DNA from: Botrimarina mediterranea
GTDB lineage: Bacteria; Planctomycetota; Planctomycetia; Pirellulales; Lacipirellulaceae
Assembly (NCBI RefSeq): GCF_007753265.1
Contig: NZ_CP036349.1
Location: 3,009,363 to 3,073,362 of the forward strand
Direction of reading: 5' to 3'
DNA: 64,000 bases
In this document: positions 8,315 through 15,972 of the stretch, one piece after another
Layout of the letters: every line of letters begins with the position of its first letter
Numbering within the stretch: position 1 is the first letter of the stretch
Notes under the pieces: generated by a model
What the model was told of the DNA's origin: nothing
Database searches by the model: none
The model's input: the letters and a program-made list of their open reading frames with translations, nothing else
Translations under genes and position numbers: made by a program

Positions 8315-9652
8315 ATGAGCAATCCGCAGAAGCCGGCTGAGCGCCGTGTTGTGATTACTGGCGTTGGCCTCGTTTCGCCCCTCGGGTCGTCGCCGGGCGA
8401 GTACGCCGCCGCCCTGGCCGAGGGCCGCAGCGGGGTGACGCTCCGTGAAGGGTCGGAGGTGGCGCCGCGCGTCGGTGGCTTCGCTACGGGCTTCACCGGT
8501 TCGATCGACAACTTCGGCGCCCTCGAAGGGGACGCCAAGAAGGCGATCCGCAAGGGCCTCAAGCTGATGTGCCGCGAGACTCAGATGGCCGTCGCCGCCG
8601 CCCAGCACGCGCTGGCAGACGCGGGCGGTATCGCCGACACGCACCCGGAGCGCTTTGGCGTCGTGCTCGGCAGCGACTACATGCTCACCCTCCCCGAGGA
8701 CTACGTTGACGCCATCGCCAAGTGCGCGGACGGGGGCGAGTTCGAGTACGGCCGCTGGGGCGCCGACGGGCTCGACCAGATGCAGCCGCTGTGGATGCTC
8801 AAGTACCTGCCGAACATGCCGGCGAGCCACATCGCGATCTACAACGACCTCCGCGGCCCCAACAACTCGCTGACGATGCGTGAGTCGGGCGGCCTCGTGG
8901 CGATCGGCGAGGCGTTCCGCATCATCGCCCGCGGCGACGCCGACCGGATGATCGCCGGCGCCACCGGCACGCGCGTGCTGCCGATGCAGGCGATCCATGC
9001 CCTCCAGGCCCACGACATCCCCGTCAGCGACGACGCCACTGCCGACCCCGCGACGCAGTCGAAGCCTTTCGACCGCACGCGCGTCGGCATGGTCTGCGGC
9101 GAAGGCGCCGGCATGGTGGCGCTCGAGTCGCTCGAATCGGCCCAGGCCCGCGGCGCGCGGATCTATGGCGAGATCGTTGGCTACGGTTCGAGCGTCGTCG
9201 CGGATATGACGCTGAAGGGGAAGAACGACATCGCGATGGCCAGCGCGCTGAAGGCCGCGATGGCCGACGCGGGCGTCACTCCCACCGAGGTGGGCCACAT
9301 CAACGCCGACGGCGTCGGCGCTCCGGACGACGACCGCGCCGAAGCCGCCGCGATCCGCACCGCTCTTGGTAATGCCGCGGACAAGGTCCCGGTCGTCGCC
9401 CTTAAGAGCTATTTCGGCGCCCTCGGCGGCGGCAGCGGCGTGGTGGAACTCATCGGCAGCCTCCTAGCGCTCGACGCCACCGGCCCCCTCGCCGGCAAGC
9501 TCCCCGCGACGCTCAACCACGCCGAGCCCGACCCCGAGTGCCCGATCCAAGTCGCCGCCCAACCCGGCACGTCCACCGGCGACGTGCTCCTCAAGGTGAA
9601 CACCACCCCGCAGGGGCAGGCAGCGGCGGTGTGCGTGCGTAGGTTGGCGTAA
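8315..9652 (+). CDS. Beta-ketoacyl synthase-like protein without the catalytic Cys-His-His triad
   Basis: 445 residues with a full thiolase-fold ketosynthase outline: VVITGVGLVSPLGS at the start, LRGPNNS around residue 184, GDADRMIAGA, VCGEGAGMVALE and a late LKSYFGALGGGSGVVE. Aligned by eye to FabF, the nucleophile Cys position is Glu190 (TMRESGG instead of TACTSG), the first His is Asp332 (NADGVG instead of NAHGTS) and the second His is Ala369; only the Lys near 364 is kept. It should therefore not condense acyl chains. It resembles chain-length factors or a decarboxylating partner, but no active ketosynthase or acyl-carrier gene is adjacent. Confidence 0.85.
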   Translation: MSNPQKPAERRVVITGVGLVSPLGSSPGEYAAALAEGRSGVTLREGSEVAPRVGGFATGFTGSIDNFGALEGDAKKAIRKGLKLMCRETQMAVAAAQHALADAGGIADTHPERFGVVLGSDYMLTLPEDYVDAIAKCADGGEFEYGRWGADGLDQMQPLWMLKYLPNMPASHIAIYNDLRGPNNSLTMRESGGLVAIGEAFRIIARGDADRMIAGATGTRVLPMQAIHALQAHDIPVSDDATADPATQSKPFDRTRVGMVCGEGAGMVALESLESAQARGARIYGEIVGYGSSVVADMTLKGKNDIAMASALKAAMADAGVTPTEVGHINADGVGAPDDDRAEAAAIRTALGNAADKVPVVALKSYFGALGGGSGVVELIGSLLALDATGPLAGKLPATLNHAEPDPECPIQVAAQPGTSTGDVLLKVNTTPQGQAAAVCVRRLA

Positions 9653-9718
9653 CAATGTAGGGCAGGCCTCGCCTGCCAGAATAAACGTATCGCCGGCAGG
9701 CGCCAGGAACCTACAGCC

Positions 9719-10306
9719 ATGTCAACAATCGTCGTGGTGCGCAATAAGAGATATGCGGCAATTGCCGCAGACTTTCAGTCAAGTCAAGGGGAGACAATCG
9801 TTCCGGGGTCGATGCGTGTTGGCCCAGGGAAAATCCACCGAATTGGAGACGCGTGTATGGGCATCGTCGGAAGCATCGCCCATCAAAACGCTATCCATTC
9901 ATTGTCGACAGCCCAACCCGAGTTGTTTCGACTCAATACACGCAGCGAGATTTTTGAAACTCTAAGAGATATACAACCGCGCCTCTGCACCGAGTACTTC
10001 TTGCGCACCGACGAATCCGCTGATCGTGAGCAGGAATATGATTCCATTCAGATGTCAGGGCTTATCTTAAGTAAGGGAGGGATTTTTTCCTTCTTCAGCC
10101 ATCGTGAGGTAACGGAGTACACTTCGTTTTGGGCTATTGGATCGGGTGCGGAATTTGCCCTCGGCGCTTTGCACGCGAGGTATGAGCAGCAAGCTTGTGT
10201 TAAGGCACTGGCTGTATCCGCAGTCGAAACCGCATGCATATTCGATTTCGGAACCGGTCCACCAGTAGAATGCCATGATATGCACTTGGCAGAATCGCAG
10301 GACTAA
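9719..10306 (+). CDS. Proteasome/HslV-like Ntn-hydrolase protein
   Basis: 195 residues. The N-terminus STIVVVRNKRYAAIAAD aligns with HslV TTIVSVRRNGHVVIAGD, with KIHRIGD and GIVGS following, and AIGSGAEFALGALHA later matches the AIGSGG block of HslV. If Met1 is removed, Ser2 would take the place of the catalytic Thr1. Function is unknown; a threonine/serine-type peptidase that could form rings is the simplest reading. No HslU/ClpY-like ATPase is nearby. Base composition is close to 50% GC by eye, well below the neighbours, which suggests transfer. Confidence 0.7.
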   Translation: MSTIVVVRNKRYAAIAADFQSSQGETIVPGSMRVGPGKIHRIGDACMGIVGSIAHQNAIHSLSTAQPELFRLNTRSEIFETLRDIQPRLCTEYFLRTDESADREQEYDSIQMSGLILSKGGIFSFFSHREVTEYTSFWAIGSGAEFALGALHARYEQQACVKALAVSAVETACIFDFGTGPPVECHDMHLAESQD

Positions 10307-10340
10307 AGGCTGCTGCGTCACTTCCAAGCCAATTATCAAG

Positions 10341-10380
10341 TAGGCCGTAACAACCGTCAGCGAAATTGCGGCATGGCACC
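10341..10380 (+). repeat. 'taggccgtaacaa' repeat, copy 1
   Basis: 40-bp unit that matches 10894-10933 in the same orientation at 33 of 40 positions. The core taggccgtaacaa is identical. Two further copies appear inverted at the ends of the 97-bp repeats (about 11041-11081 and 11827-11867). Confidence 0.8.
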
Positions 10381-10495
10381 ATTGGTCGCGATTCTGGCTT
10401 ACGGTCCGCGGACAGCGCGATATTTTCAAGAGGCCGTCTGGATATCGATCGCCGTAGAGTTTCGGTATGTATCGCATACGCACGGATTGAGGACG

Positions 10496-10903
10496 ATGCC
10501 TGAATCACGAAGGGAGAGTGGCGTTTTGTACTTCGTACTGCCGTCCGTCATTCTGTGGATTGCAATAAATGCATTGGCGTTTGCCATTGACTCAAGTCGT
10601 GGAAGAATCGCTGAAAAGGAAGCATCTAGAAGAATTGGCATGATCGCCAGGGGAGAGGAGGTCCCTGCTAAATCTGGCTCGGACGAATTGCAGCCTGAGG
10701 AGCTGAAGCTATTGCCGTCTGGTGCAAGAGCGTTAGTGCGTCTTCAGGAGAGCCTTGCTGATGGGCCTTCCAGTATTCTCGGCGGTATGCCTGTTCAAGG
10801 GATCTTATCGCTTGTTATTTCATTCGCTATCCAGTTAGTGTTCGTAGCGACATTGTCAGACGGTTTGGGCCGGCTTTTTTTACACAAGTCAATTAGGCCG
10901 TAA
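10496..10903 (+). CDS. Small two-helix membrane protein, unknown
   Basis: 135 residues from ATG 10496 (an in-frame ATG at 10373 would begin in a repeat and has no ribosome site). Two hydrophobic segments, VLYFVLPSVILWIAINALAF near the start and ILSLVISFAIQLVFVATL near the end, enclose a soluble segment of about 70 residues with a basic part (RIAEKEASRR) and an acidic part. No family recognised. GC is lower than the surroundings. The stop codon TAA comes from the repeat copy at 10894. Confidence 0.6.
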   Translation: MPESRRESGVLYFVLPSVILWIAINALAFAIDSSRGRIAEKEASRRIGMIARGEEVPAKSGSDELQPEELKLLPSGARALVRLQESLADGPSSILGGMPVQGILSLVISFAIQLVFVATLSDGLGRLFLHKSIRP

Positions 10904-10933
10904 CAAGCGTAAGCGAAGTTACGTCATGGCGTC
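10894..10933 (+). repeat. 'taggccgtaacaa' repeat, copy 2
   Basis: Same unit as 10341-10380. It overlaps the end of the small membrane-protein gene, whose last codons and TAA stop are read from the unit. With copy 1 it brackets that gene as a direct repeat. Confidence 0.8.
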
Positions 10934-10984
10934 ATCTGTCGCGTTGCCCGCCGGACCCGCACTATCGATTGTTCAGGCCTTCTT

Positions 10985-11081
10985 CTTCGTGTCCTTTGTG
11001 CCCTTTGTGGTTCAATCCTTAAAACCGCGGCGTCTGTCGCGCCGCCTGCCGTAACCGCGCTGGCGCTTGTTACGGCCTACG
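10985..11081. repeat. 97-bp direct repeat, left copy
   Basis: Aligns without gaps to 11771-11867 with about six mismatches in 97 bases. It combines the word family 'cctttgtgccctttgtggtt' with an inverted copy of the taggccgtaacaa unit. The pair encloses the AlkD-like gene. Confidence 0.88.
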
Positions 11082-11108
11082 AGCTAACAGAGGGGAGACC
11101 GACATAAA

Positions 11109-11750
11109 ATGGCTTTATCAACCAAAGCAAAGAAACTCGTCGCCGAGATCACCAAGGGCGACCTGAAGCTCGGCGACCTCAAGAAACGTGGCGCCGAGAT
11201 CAAGAAGGATCACGATCTGGCGATGGAGCTTTGGTCAACAGGGGAATACTACCCGCGTCTTCTGGCGTCGCTCATCTTCGACAAGAAGCTTCTCGCCGAA
11301 GAGGTCATCGACCAGTTGGCCGCGGACATGCTCGAGCATGACTTGAAAGAACGCAGTCAGCTGGCTGACTGGTTCATGGCGAACCAGCTCGCTAAAGACA
11401 AGAGGCTCGCCGCGCTGATGACGACGTGGGAGGAGAATCCTTCCCCGATTCTGCGTCGCTTGTTCTGGTATCACCAAGCCCGCCTACGCTGGGTCGGCCA
11501 AACTCCGCCCGGGAACAGCGCCGAGCTAATGGTTTCCCTGGAAAAGAACCTGGCGACGGCTGAGCCCGAAGTTCAATGGACCATGAACTTCTGCGCCGGC
11601 CAGATCGGCATCCACGAGCCGAAGTTCCGCGCCAGGTGCATCAAACTCGGCAAAGCCCTCGGGCTCTACAAGGACGAGCACGTGTCGAAGAACTGCACGC
11701 CATCGTACCTTCCAGAGTTTATCCGGATTGAAGTGGCGAAACGGGAGTGA
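11109..11750 (+). CDS. DNA alkylation repair-like protein (AlkD/HEAT-like family)
   Basis: 213 residues, mostly amphipathic helices as expected for the HEAT-like AlkD fold. Seen: KKDHDLAMELWSTGEYYPRLLASL in the first half, the middle FWYHQARLRWVGQ, and the terminal NCTPSYLPEFI that I associate with this family. Family members flip or trap alkylated bases and some are N-glycosylases; catalytic residues cannot be assigned by eye. The gene begins after a purine-rich site (GGGGAG) and lies between two nearly identical 97-bp repeats, so it looks like a cassette. Confidence 0.75.
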   Translation: MALSTKAKKLVAEITKGDLKLGDLKKRGAEIKKDHDLAMELWSTGEYYPRLLASLIFDKKLLAEEVIDQLAADMLEHDLKERSQLADWFMANQLAKDKRLAALMTTWEENPSPILRRLFWYHQARLRWVGQTPPGNSAELMVSLEKNLATAEPEVQWTMNFCAGQIGIHEPKFRARCIKLGKALGLYKDEHVSKNCTPSYLPEFIRIEVAKRE

Positions 11751-11770
11751 TGCCTCTCAGCCTACTTCTA

Positions 11771-11867
11771 CTTCATGTCCTTCGTGCCCTTTGTGGTTCA
11801 ATCCTTAAACCAGCGGCGTCTGTCTCGCCGCCTGCCGTAACCGCGCTGACGCTTGTTACGGCCTACG
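11771..11867. repeat. 97-bp direct repeat, right copy
   Basis: Right-hand partner of 10985-11081. Its end overlaps the stop codon (TAG on the minus strand, 11863-11865) of the DUF429-like gene, so the repeat forms that gene's terminus. Confidence 0.88.
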
Positions 11868-12594
11868 CTTTTGCTGCGGGCGTTGGGCGCCAGATCCAGC
11901 CCTCGGCGCGGGGCGCCTCGGGGGTCGGGTGCTCCATCGCGGTGGGCGTGTGGGCGTAGAGGTGAGCCACCGCGGCGCACACGAAGGCGTCGCGGATGTC
12001 TTCCTGTTCGATCACTTCGTGACGGGAAGTCAGCTCGCACACGAGCGGCGCCCGCCGGCAGACGGTCGGATACGTTTCGAACAACGTCAGCCCGCCGCCG
12101 TCTGACCAGACGCCCGTCACGCCGGTGGGCCGCGTGAACTTCGCCGCCGTGTGCATCGCCTTCGTCGCCTGGCTGCCAATCATGTCCTTGATCGGCGACA
12201 ACGGCGGGAACCCCTCCATCGCCAGCCGCCGCTCCGTATATCGGAACAGGTAACCGTTCTGCGAAGAGACTTTTGAGGGCTCAGCGGCGAGGCCTTTCGT
12301 CACAAGGTCGATGAACGCCACGGGAAACGCGAGCGCCGCATCGATCCCCAACGTCACCCGACAAGACCGCTCCGGCGGCGAGAAGCGGCACAGCGTAAAC
12401 AACGCCGCGACCCATTCCGACGCGCTCGCCGACTGAAGGATCACCTCCCGAAGATTCCCCCGCCACGGCGTCCCGACGATGGCGGCGGCGTCATCGAGGA
12501 TAACGATCGCGTCCCGGCTATTCGGGTTCTTGTCGCAGTTCCAACCGCCGACGTCCCAGCCGATGGCAAAGTGGTTGTTTGCAAGTTCACTCAT
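11863..12594 (-). CDS. DUF429-like protein (predicted RNase H-fold nuclease)
   Basis: 243 residues from ATG 12594. Seen: FAIGWDVGGWN at the N-terminus, a central GIDAALAFP, then YRYTERRL-like FRYTERRLA, LFETYPT, and DIRDAFVCAAVAHLY near the end. These acidic positions match the layout of the DUF429 family, predicted to have an RNase H-like fold. Molecular function is not established. It lies downstream of the SDR gene on the same strand but is separated from it by a perfect palindrome. Its final codons come from the repeat 11771-11867. Confidence 0.65.
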   Translation of the reverse strand: MSELANNHFAIGWDVGGWNCDKNPNSRDAIVILDDAAAIVGTPWRGNLREVILQSASASEWVAALFTLCRFSPPERSCRVTLGIDAALAFPVAFIDLVTKGLAAEPSKVSSQNGYLFRYTERRLAMEGFPPLSPIKDMIGSQATKAMHTAAKFTRPTGVTGVWSDGGGLTLFETYPTVCRRAPLVCELTSRHEVIEQEDIRDAFVCAAVAHLYAHTPTAMEHPTPEAPRAEGWIWRPTPAAKA

Positions 12595-12636
12595 AGCCAA
12601 CGGGCATTCCAGCGGCGCCAAACGACGTTGCTTGTG

Positions 12637-12715
12637 GGAGGCGTCTCCAGACGCCGATTGCGCGCACCATGCAAGTACGGCTACGATACCGTAATCGGCG
12701 TCTGGAGACGCCTCC
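12637..12715. repeat. Perfect 23-bp inverted repeat, 'ggcgtctggagacgcc' family
   Basis: Arms 12637-12659 and 12693-12715 are exact reverse complements around a 33-bp loop. Each arm itself contains the 16-base palindrome ggcgtctccagacgcc. It fills the spacer between two minus-strand genes. Confidence 0.9.
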
Positions 12716-12735
12716 GATAGAACAGCTATTGCCGT

Positions 12736-13485
12736 TCACAGGCCGCCGGTCACGTCGAGTAGCGTGCCTGTGACAAACGCGGCTTCTTCGGACGCGAGCC
12801 AAAGGATCGCCTTGGCGATCTCTTCGGGCTGGCCGCCACGCTGCAGCGGCGTTCGTTTGGCGACGCGATCGACCCGGTCGGGCTCGCCACCCGAGGCGTG
12901 GATCTCGGTGTAGATCGAACCGGGCCGCACGCCAACGACGCGAATGCCCTCGGCGGCGACCTCCTTCGCCAACCCGATCGTCAGCGTATCGATGGCGCCT
13001 TTTGACGCGGCGTAGTCGACATACTCACCTGGTGAACCAAGCCGCGCGGCGATCGACGAGACGTTGACGATCACGCCACCGCGGCCGCCAGACGACTTGG
13101 ACATGTGCCGCACCGCTTCGCGCGCACAGAGCATGGCGCCGATGACGTTGACGCGGAACACCCGCTCGAGCCGGGCGGCGTCGAAATCAATCAGCGGCGC
13201 CTGTCGTTCGAGGACGCCGGCGTTGTTCACCAGCATGTCGATCGAGGCGAACTTGCCGATGGCCTCTTCCCAGAGCCGGACGATGTCAGCCTCAACGGCC
13301 ATATCGGCCTGAACCGCCAGTGCCTTTCGCCCCGCCTCTTCGACTTCACGACAAACCGCTTCGGCGGCGTCGGCGCGCTCGCGATACGACAGGCAGACGT
13401 CGTAGCCTTGTCGGGCCGCGAAGCGGGCCGTCATGGCGCCAATGCCGCGGCTGCCGCCGGTGATGAGAACCGTGCGTTTATCCAT
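12736..13485 (-). CDS. Short-chain dehydrogenase/reductase
   Basis: 249 residues, classical SDR length. Seen: TGGSRGIG near residue 10 (NAD(P) binding), NNAG at about 90, the catalytic Ser in VNVSSIAA, and YAASK for the Tyr-Lys pair. The PGSIYTEIHASGGEPDR stretch is typical of a sub-group of SDRs annotated as glucose 1-dehydrogenase or YgfF-like. It most likely reduces or oxidises a small alcohol/ketone in the cytoplasm; substrate unknown. Confidence 0.9.
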   Translation of the reverse strand: MDKRTVLITGGSRGIGAMTARFAARQGYDVCLSYRERADAAEAVCREVEEAGRKALAVQADMAVEADIVRLWEEAIGKFASIDMLVNNAGVLERQAPLIDFDAARLERVFRVNVIGAMLCAREAVRHMSKSSGGRGGVIVNVSSIAARLGSPGEYVDYAASKGAIDTLTIGLAKEVAAEGIRVVGVRPGSIYTEIHASGGEPDRVDRVAKRTPLQRGGQPEEIAKAILWLASEEAAFVTGTLLDVTGGL

Positions 13486-13541
13486 AGCTGCCTACTTCGT
13501 TGATTCCGTCGCTCTCTTTTAGCGGCTCACGCTGGTTCAAC

Positions 13542-13576
13542 AAAAAAGCGGCCCGCTCCTTTCAGAACGGGCCGCT
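13542..13576 (-). terminator. Rho-independent terminator after the DUF4394 gene
   Basis: Stem agcggcccg/cgggccgct with a 12-base loop, followed on the minus strand by a run of six T. It stands about 30 bases beyond the stop of the gene at 13607-14515. Confidence 0.88.
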
Positions 13577-13606
13577 CGATTGCGAAACTTAAACCGTTAG
13601 CGATGA

Positions 13607-14515
13607 TCAGCCGCGGACGCGGCGACCGGCGAATCCGGCCAGGGCGAGGGCGGCCAGAACGACGGCAGTCGGCTCGGGGACGATCACGTCCGGGTCGTAA
13701 CCGGCCGGGGCGGCCGCCAGCGAGCTGATGATCGCACCGCCGTCGATCGCGCCGAGATCAGTCGCGGCGCCGGTGGCGAGGTTGATCGAGTAGAGGTTCG
13801 ACACCGAGGTGCTGGCGGGCAGCAGGGCCGCGTAAGCGACGGCGTTGGCGCCCGAGCCGGTGACGTCAAAGCCGCCGACAGCGCCGACGTTGACGCCCAG
13901 CGGGCCGACCGTACCGAGCGTGCCGGCCGAGTTGGCTTGCGTCACAAGGATGTCGAGGCCGGTGTCGATGCCGTAAAGCTGCGTCGAGGCCGGCGCGGGG
14001 ATCACGCTGTTGGTGTAACCCGAGAACTCGACGTTCGGGCTGACGCCGAAATTCGGATCGCCGGGGCCGAAGAACAGGTCCGTGACGCCGGTCGCGGCGC
14101 CATCGTTCGGATTCAGGACGTAGTTCTTCTTGGTGTTCGATACGACGCGGATTCGGTCAATCGCCGGATTGAAGTCGAAGCCGAAGTTCGAACCGTTGAG
14201 CGCCGGGGTGAATGGGCCCGCGCCAACTTCGGTCGCCGCGCCGGTCAACACGCTGAGCGTGTAAAGACGGTTGGTGCTGCCGAGGGCGTAGAGCTGGTGA
14301 GTCGCGGGGCGGAAATCGATGCCCTTGATCGTCTCGTTGTTTTGCAACCCCGAGATCGCGACGCCCGAGAGGAGCGTGCTGGGAGCCGAAGAATCGAAGC
14401 TGATGAGCGTCTGACCGCTCGAATCATCGATGCCGAAGAGCAGTGCTGCGTTGGAGACAGAAGACAGGCTAACAACGCCCGCAATTGCGAGCAGAGCCAG
14501 TGGGGAGAATTTCAT
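13607..14515 (-). CDS. Secreted DUF4394 protein with PEP-CTERM anchor
   Basis: 302 residues from ATG 14515, giving a clear signal peptide (MKFSPLALLAIAGVVSLSSVSNA). The body shows DUF4394 features: LYALGSTNRLYTL, FGFDFNPAIDRIRVVSNT, LYGIDTGLDILV, a beta-propeller-like pattern. The C-terminus is VPEPTAVVLAALALAGF then RR, the PEP-CTERM sorting signal cleaved by an exosortase. No exosortase is in the window. A good terminator follows. Role in the envelope or exopolysaccharide matrix is inferred. Confidence 0.88.
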   Translation of the reverse strand: MKFSPLALLAIAGVVSLSSVSNAALLFGIDDSSGQTLISFDSSAPSTLLSGVAISGLQNNETIKGIDFRPATHQLYALGSTNRLYTLSVLTGAATEVGAGPFTPALNGSNFGFDFNPAIDRIRVVSNTKKNYVLNPNDGAATGVTDLFFGPGDPNFGVSPNVEFSGYTNSVIPAPASTQLYGIDTGLDILVTQANSAGTLGTVGPLGVNVGAVGGFDVTGSGANAVAYAALLPASTSVSNLYSINLATGAATDLGAIDGGAIISSLAAAPAGYDPDVIVPEPTAVVLAALALAGFAGRRVRG

Positions 14516-14825
14516 CTCAGGAGCGTCCTTCAAGGTTGATGACTGACCGGGAGCACGAAAGTGAGCGTGCGTGTCGTGGGTGATAAGCGGCCACAATCCA
14601 TCTGCGGCGAAGCCCATCCATGCCGTGAGCCACGAGCAGAGTATATACGGGTTTCACGTAACTGTGGATGGAAAAAAGCCTGCGGTTTCTGCACATTCCG
14701 CAAAGTCAGGTGGCTGGTTGTTCACGAACCAATCGGCATCAGACATGCCGGCACGCCCACCACAGCGCGGCGCCGACCAGCTCCCAATACACCTATCTTT
14801 TTGGCTGAATTTGCCTCTCGTCGGC
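14516..14825. other. Spacer upstream of the DUF4394 gene; no gene seen
   Basis: About 310 bases that must contain the promoter for the minus-strand gene at 13607-14515 and the end of the transcript from 15358. GC falls in the middle part (around 14640-14700 and 14790-14820). I see no ORF of coding quality, and no motif I can name. Confidence 0.5.
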
Positions 14826-14862
14826 AAAAGAGGCGGCCTCCCACTGCGGGAAGCCGCCTCTT
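14826..14862 (-). terminator. Rho-independent terminator after the DUF2383 gene
   Basis: Nine-base stem agaggcggc paired with gccgcctct, followed on the minus strand by TTTT. It starts about 20 bases beyond the stop of the gene at 14882. Confidence 0.85.
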
Positions 14863-14881
14863 CAACGGTGCTGCACTACGA

Positions 14882-15358
14882 TCAAGCCTTTGCGGCATCG
14901 CGCAGGTCGCGAACTCGGTCGTGGGCGTCCTTGACCTGCAAATACTGGTCAGCAAGCAGCGAGTGGATCGGCGAACCAGTGGTTTCCTTGAGGGCGTCTT
15001 CGTAGGCCTCCTTGATGGCGTCTTCGCCCCGCTCGGCCTCGCTCAGGATGTAGGCGTCGTCGTGCTTGCCCGACATCGCGTCGCGGACTTTGATCCACGC
15101 ACGGTGCATTGCGGCGAGATAGCTGCCGTCTTCTTCCTCGTGCCCTTCATTCCACTCGATCTGGCGCTCGAGCTCGGCGTCCAGCCCGCGACGCTCATCG
15201 GCGATGGCGATGAACAGACTCTTGAGCCCGGCGCTGTCGGTCAACTCAGCACATTCTTCGAATCCTTTCGAGGAATCGACGCACAGACGGCGCAGTTCGC
15301 GCAATTTTGTGAGGGTGCCATCCGACAGGCCAACGATTGCGCTATTGTGAACGGACAT
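14882..15358 (-). CDS. PA2169-type four-helix-bundle protein (DUF2383)
   Basis: 158 residues with long charged helices and no signal peptide. Seen: LTKLRELRRLCVDSSKGFEEC at the start, LKSLFIAIADERRG, AIKEAYEDALKE and HSLLADQYLQVKDAHDRVRDL at the end, matching the ferritin-like four-helix-bundle family named after PA2169. These proteins are stress-associated in several bacteria; the ligand is not known. A terminator follows directly. Confidence 0.85.
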   Translation of the reverse strand: MSVHNSAIVGLSDGTLTKLRELRRLCVDSSKGFEECAELTDSAGLKSLFIAIADERRGLDAELERQIEWNEGHEEEDGSYLAAMHRAWIKVRDAMSGKHDDAYILSEAERGEDAIKEAYEDALKETTGSPIHSLLADQYLQVKDAHDRVRDLRDAAKA

Positions 15359-15456
15359 ATGTCTTTACTCCGTAATTTGGTGATGCCAGCCGATCGATCG
15401 GGCGCCGGCAGAATGGTGAAACACGCAAGTGGTGGAACGCCGCCGCCGAGCGTTCA

Positions 15457-15630
15457 CTAGGCCGAACGCTTGGCTTGGGACTTGAAGCCGCATAGTCGCT
15501 CCAGCTCTTCCCACTTTTCGAGCGCCGCTTGGCGACGCTGGTTGCGTTGCGAATCGTTCCAACAGTCGCGGACGGACTGCAAACGAGCGGCTTGCGACGG
15601 GGCGTAATGACGGACGGCGACGAGAGACAT
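15457..15630 (-). CDS. 57-residue basic small protein
   Basis: ATG at 15630 with an excellent ribosome site (AGGAG six bases upstream) and 57 codons to TAG. The product starts MSLVAVRHYAPSQAARLQ and continues with a Gln/Arg/Glu-rich helix (RRQAALEKWEELERL). Codon third positions are GC-rich as in neighbours. No family recognised. It precedes the DUF2383 gene on the same strand with a 98-base gap and could be co-transcribed. Confidence 0.65.
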   Translation of the reverse strand: MSLVAVRHYAPSQAARLQSVRDCWNDSQRNQRRQAALEKWEELERLCGFKSQAKRSA

Positions 15631-15972
15631 GATCGACTCCTGGCTATCGGGCGCGCCCCAGGGGAGCGGGGCGGTTTGTTGTCGCCACGCAGGTAGAGCA
15701 TCCGTCGTGCCAACCGCCGCCTAGCGCCGTGGGAACCGAATAATCGCGGGCGCCTCGCCACGGAAAGGCGCTTGCTGATGACAAATCTGGCCGGCGACAC
15801 GTCACGTTGATCGCGACACGCTCAGGATCTCACATCTCGCGACGGAGTGTTTGGTTAGCAACCACACCAACCCGAGGGGTGACCGATTTGCCCCGTAGGC
15901 GGCGAACCGCGTACGGTTGAGGCGATGCGAGCCCTCGACTCGCCCACTAGTTCCCCCCAAAGGATCTCCACG
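15631..15972. other. Divergent spacer; no gene seen
   Basis: About 340 bases between the 57-residue gene (minus) and the thioredoxin-like gene (plus), so it should hold two promoters. I see no convincing -35/-10 pair or operator and no dispersed repeat in it. A GGATCT stretch lies about ten bases before the ATG at 15973. Confidence 0.5.

Noticed and set aside
10373-10495. Upstream ATG for the two-helix membrane protein
   Set aside because: Starts inside a dispersed repeat, has no ribosome site and adds residues without structure.
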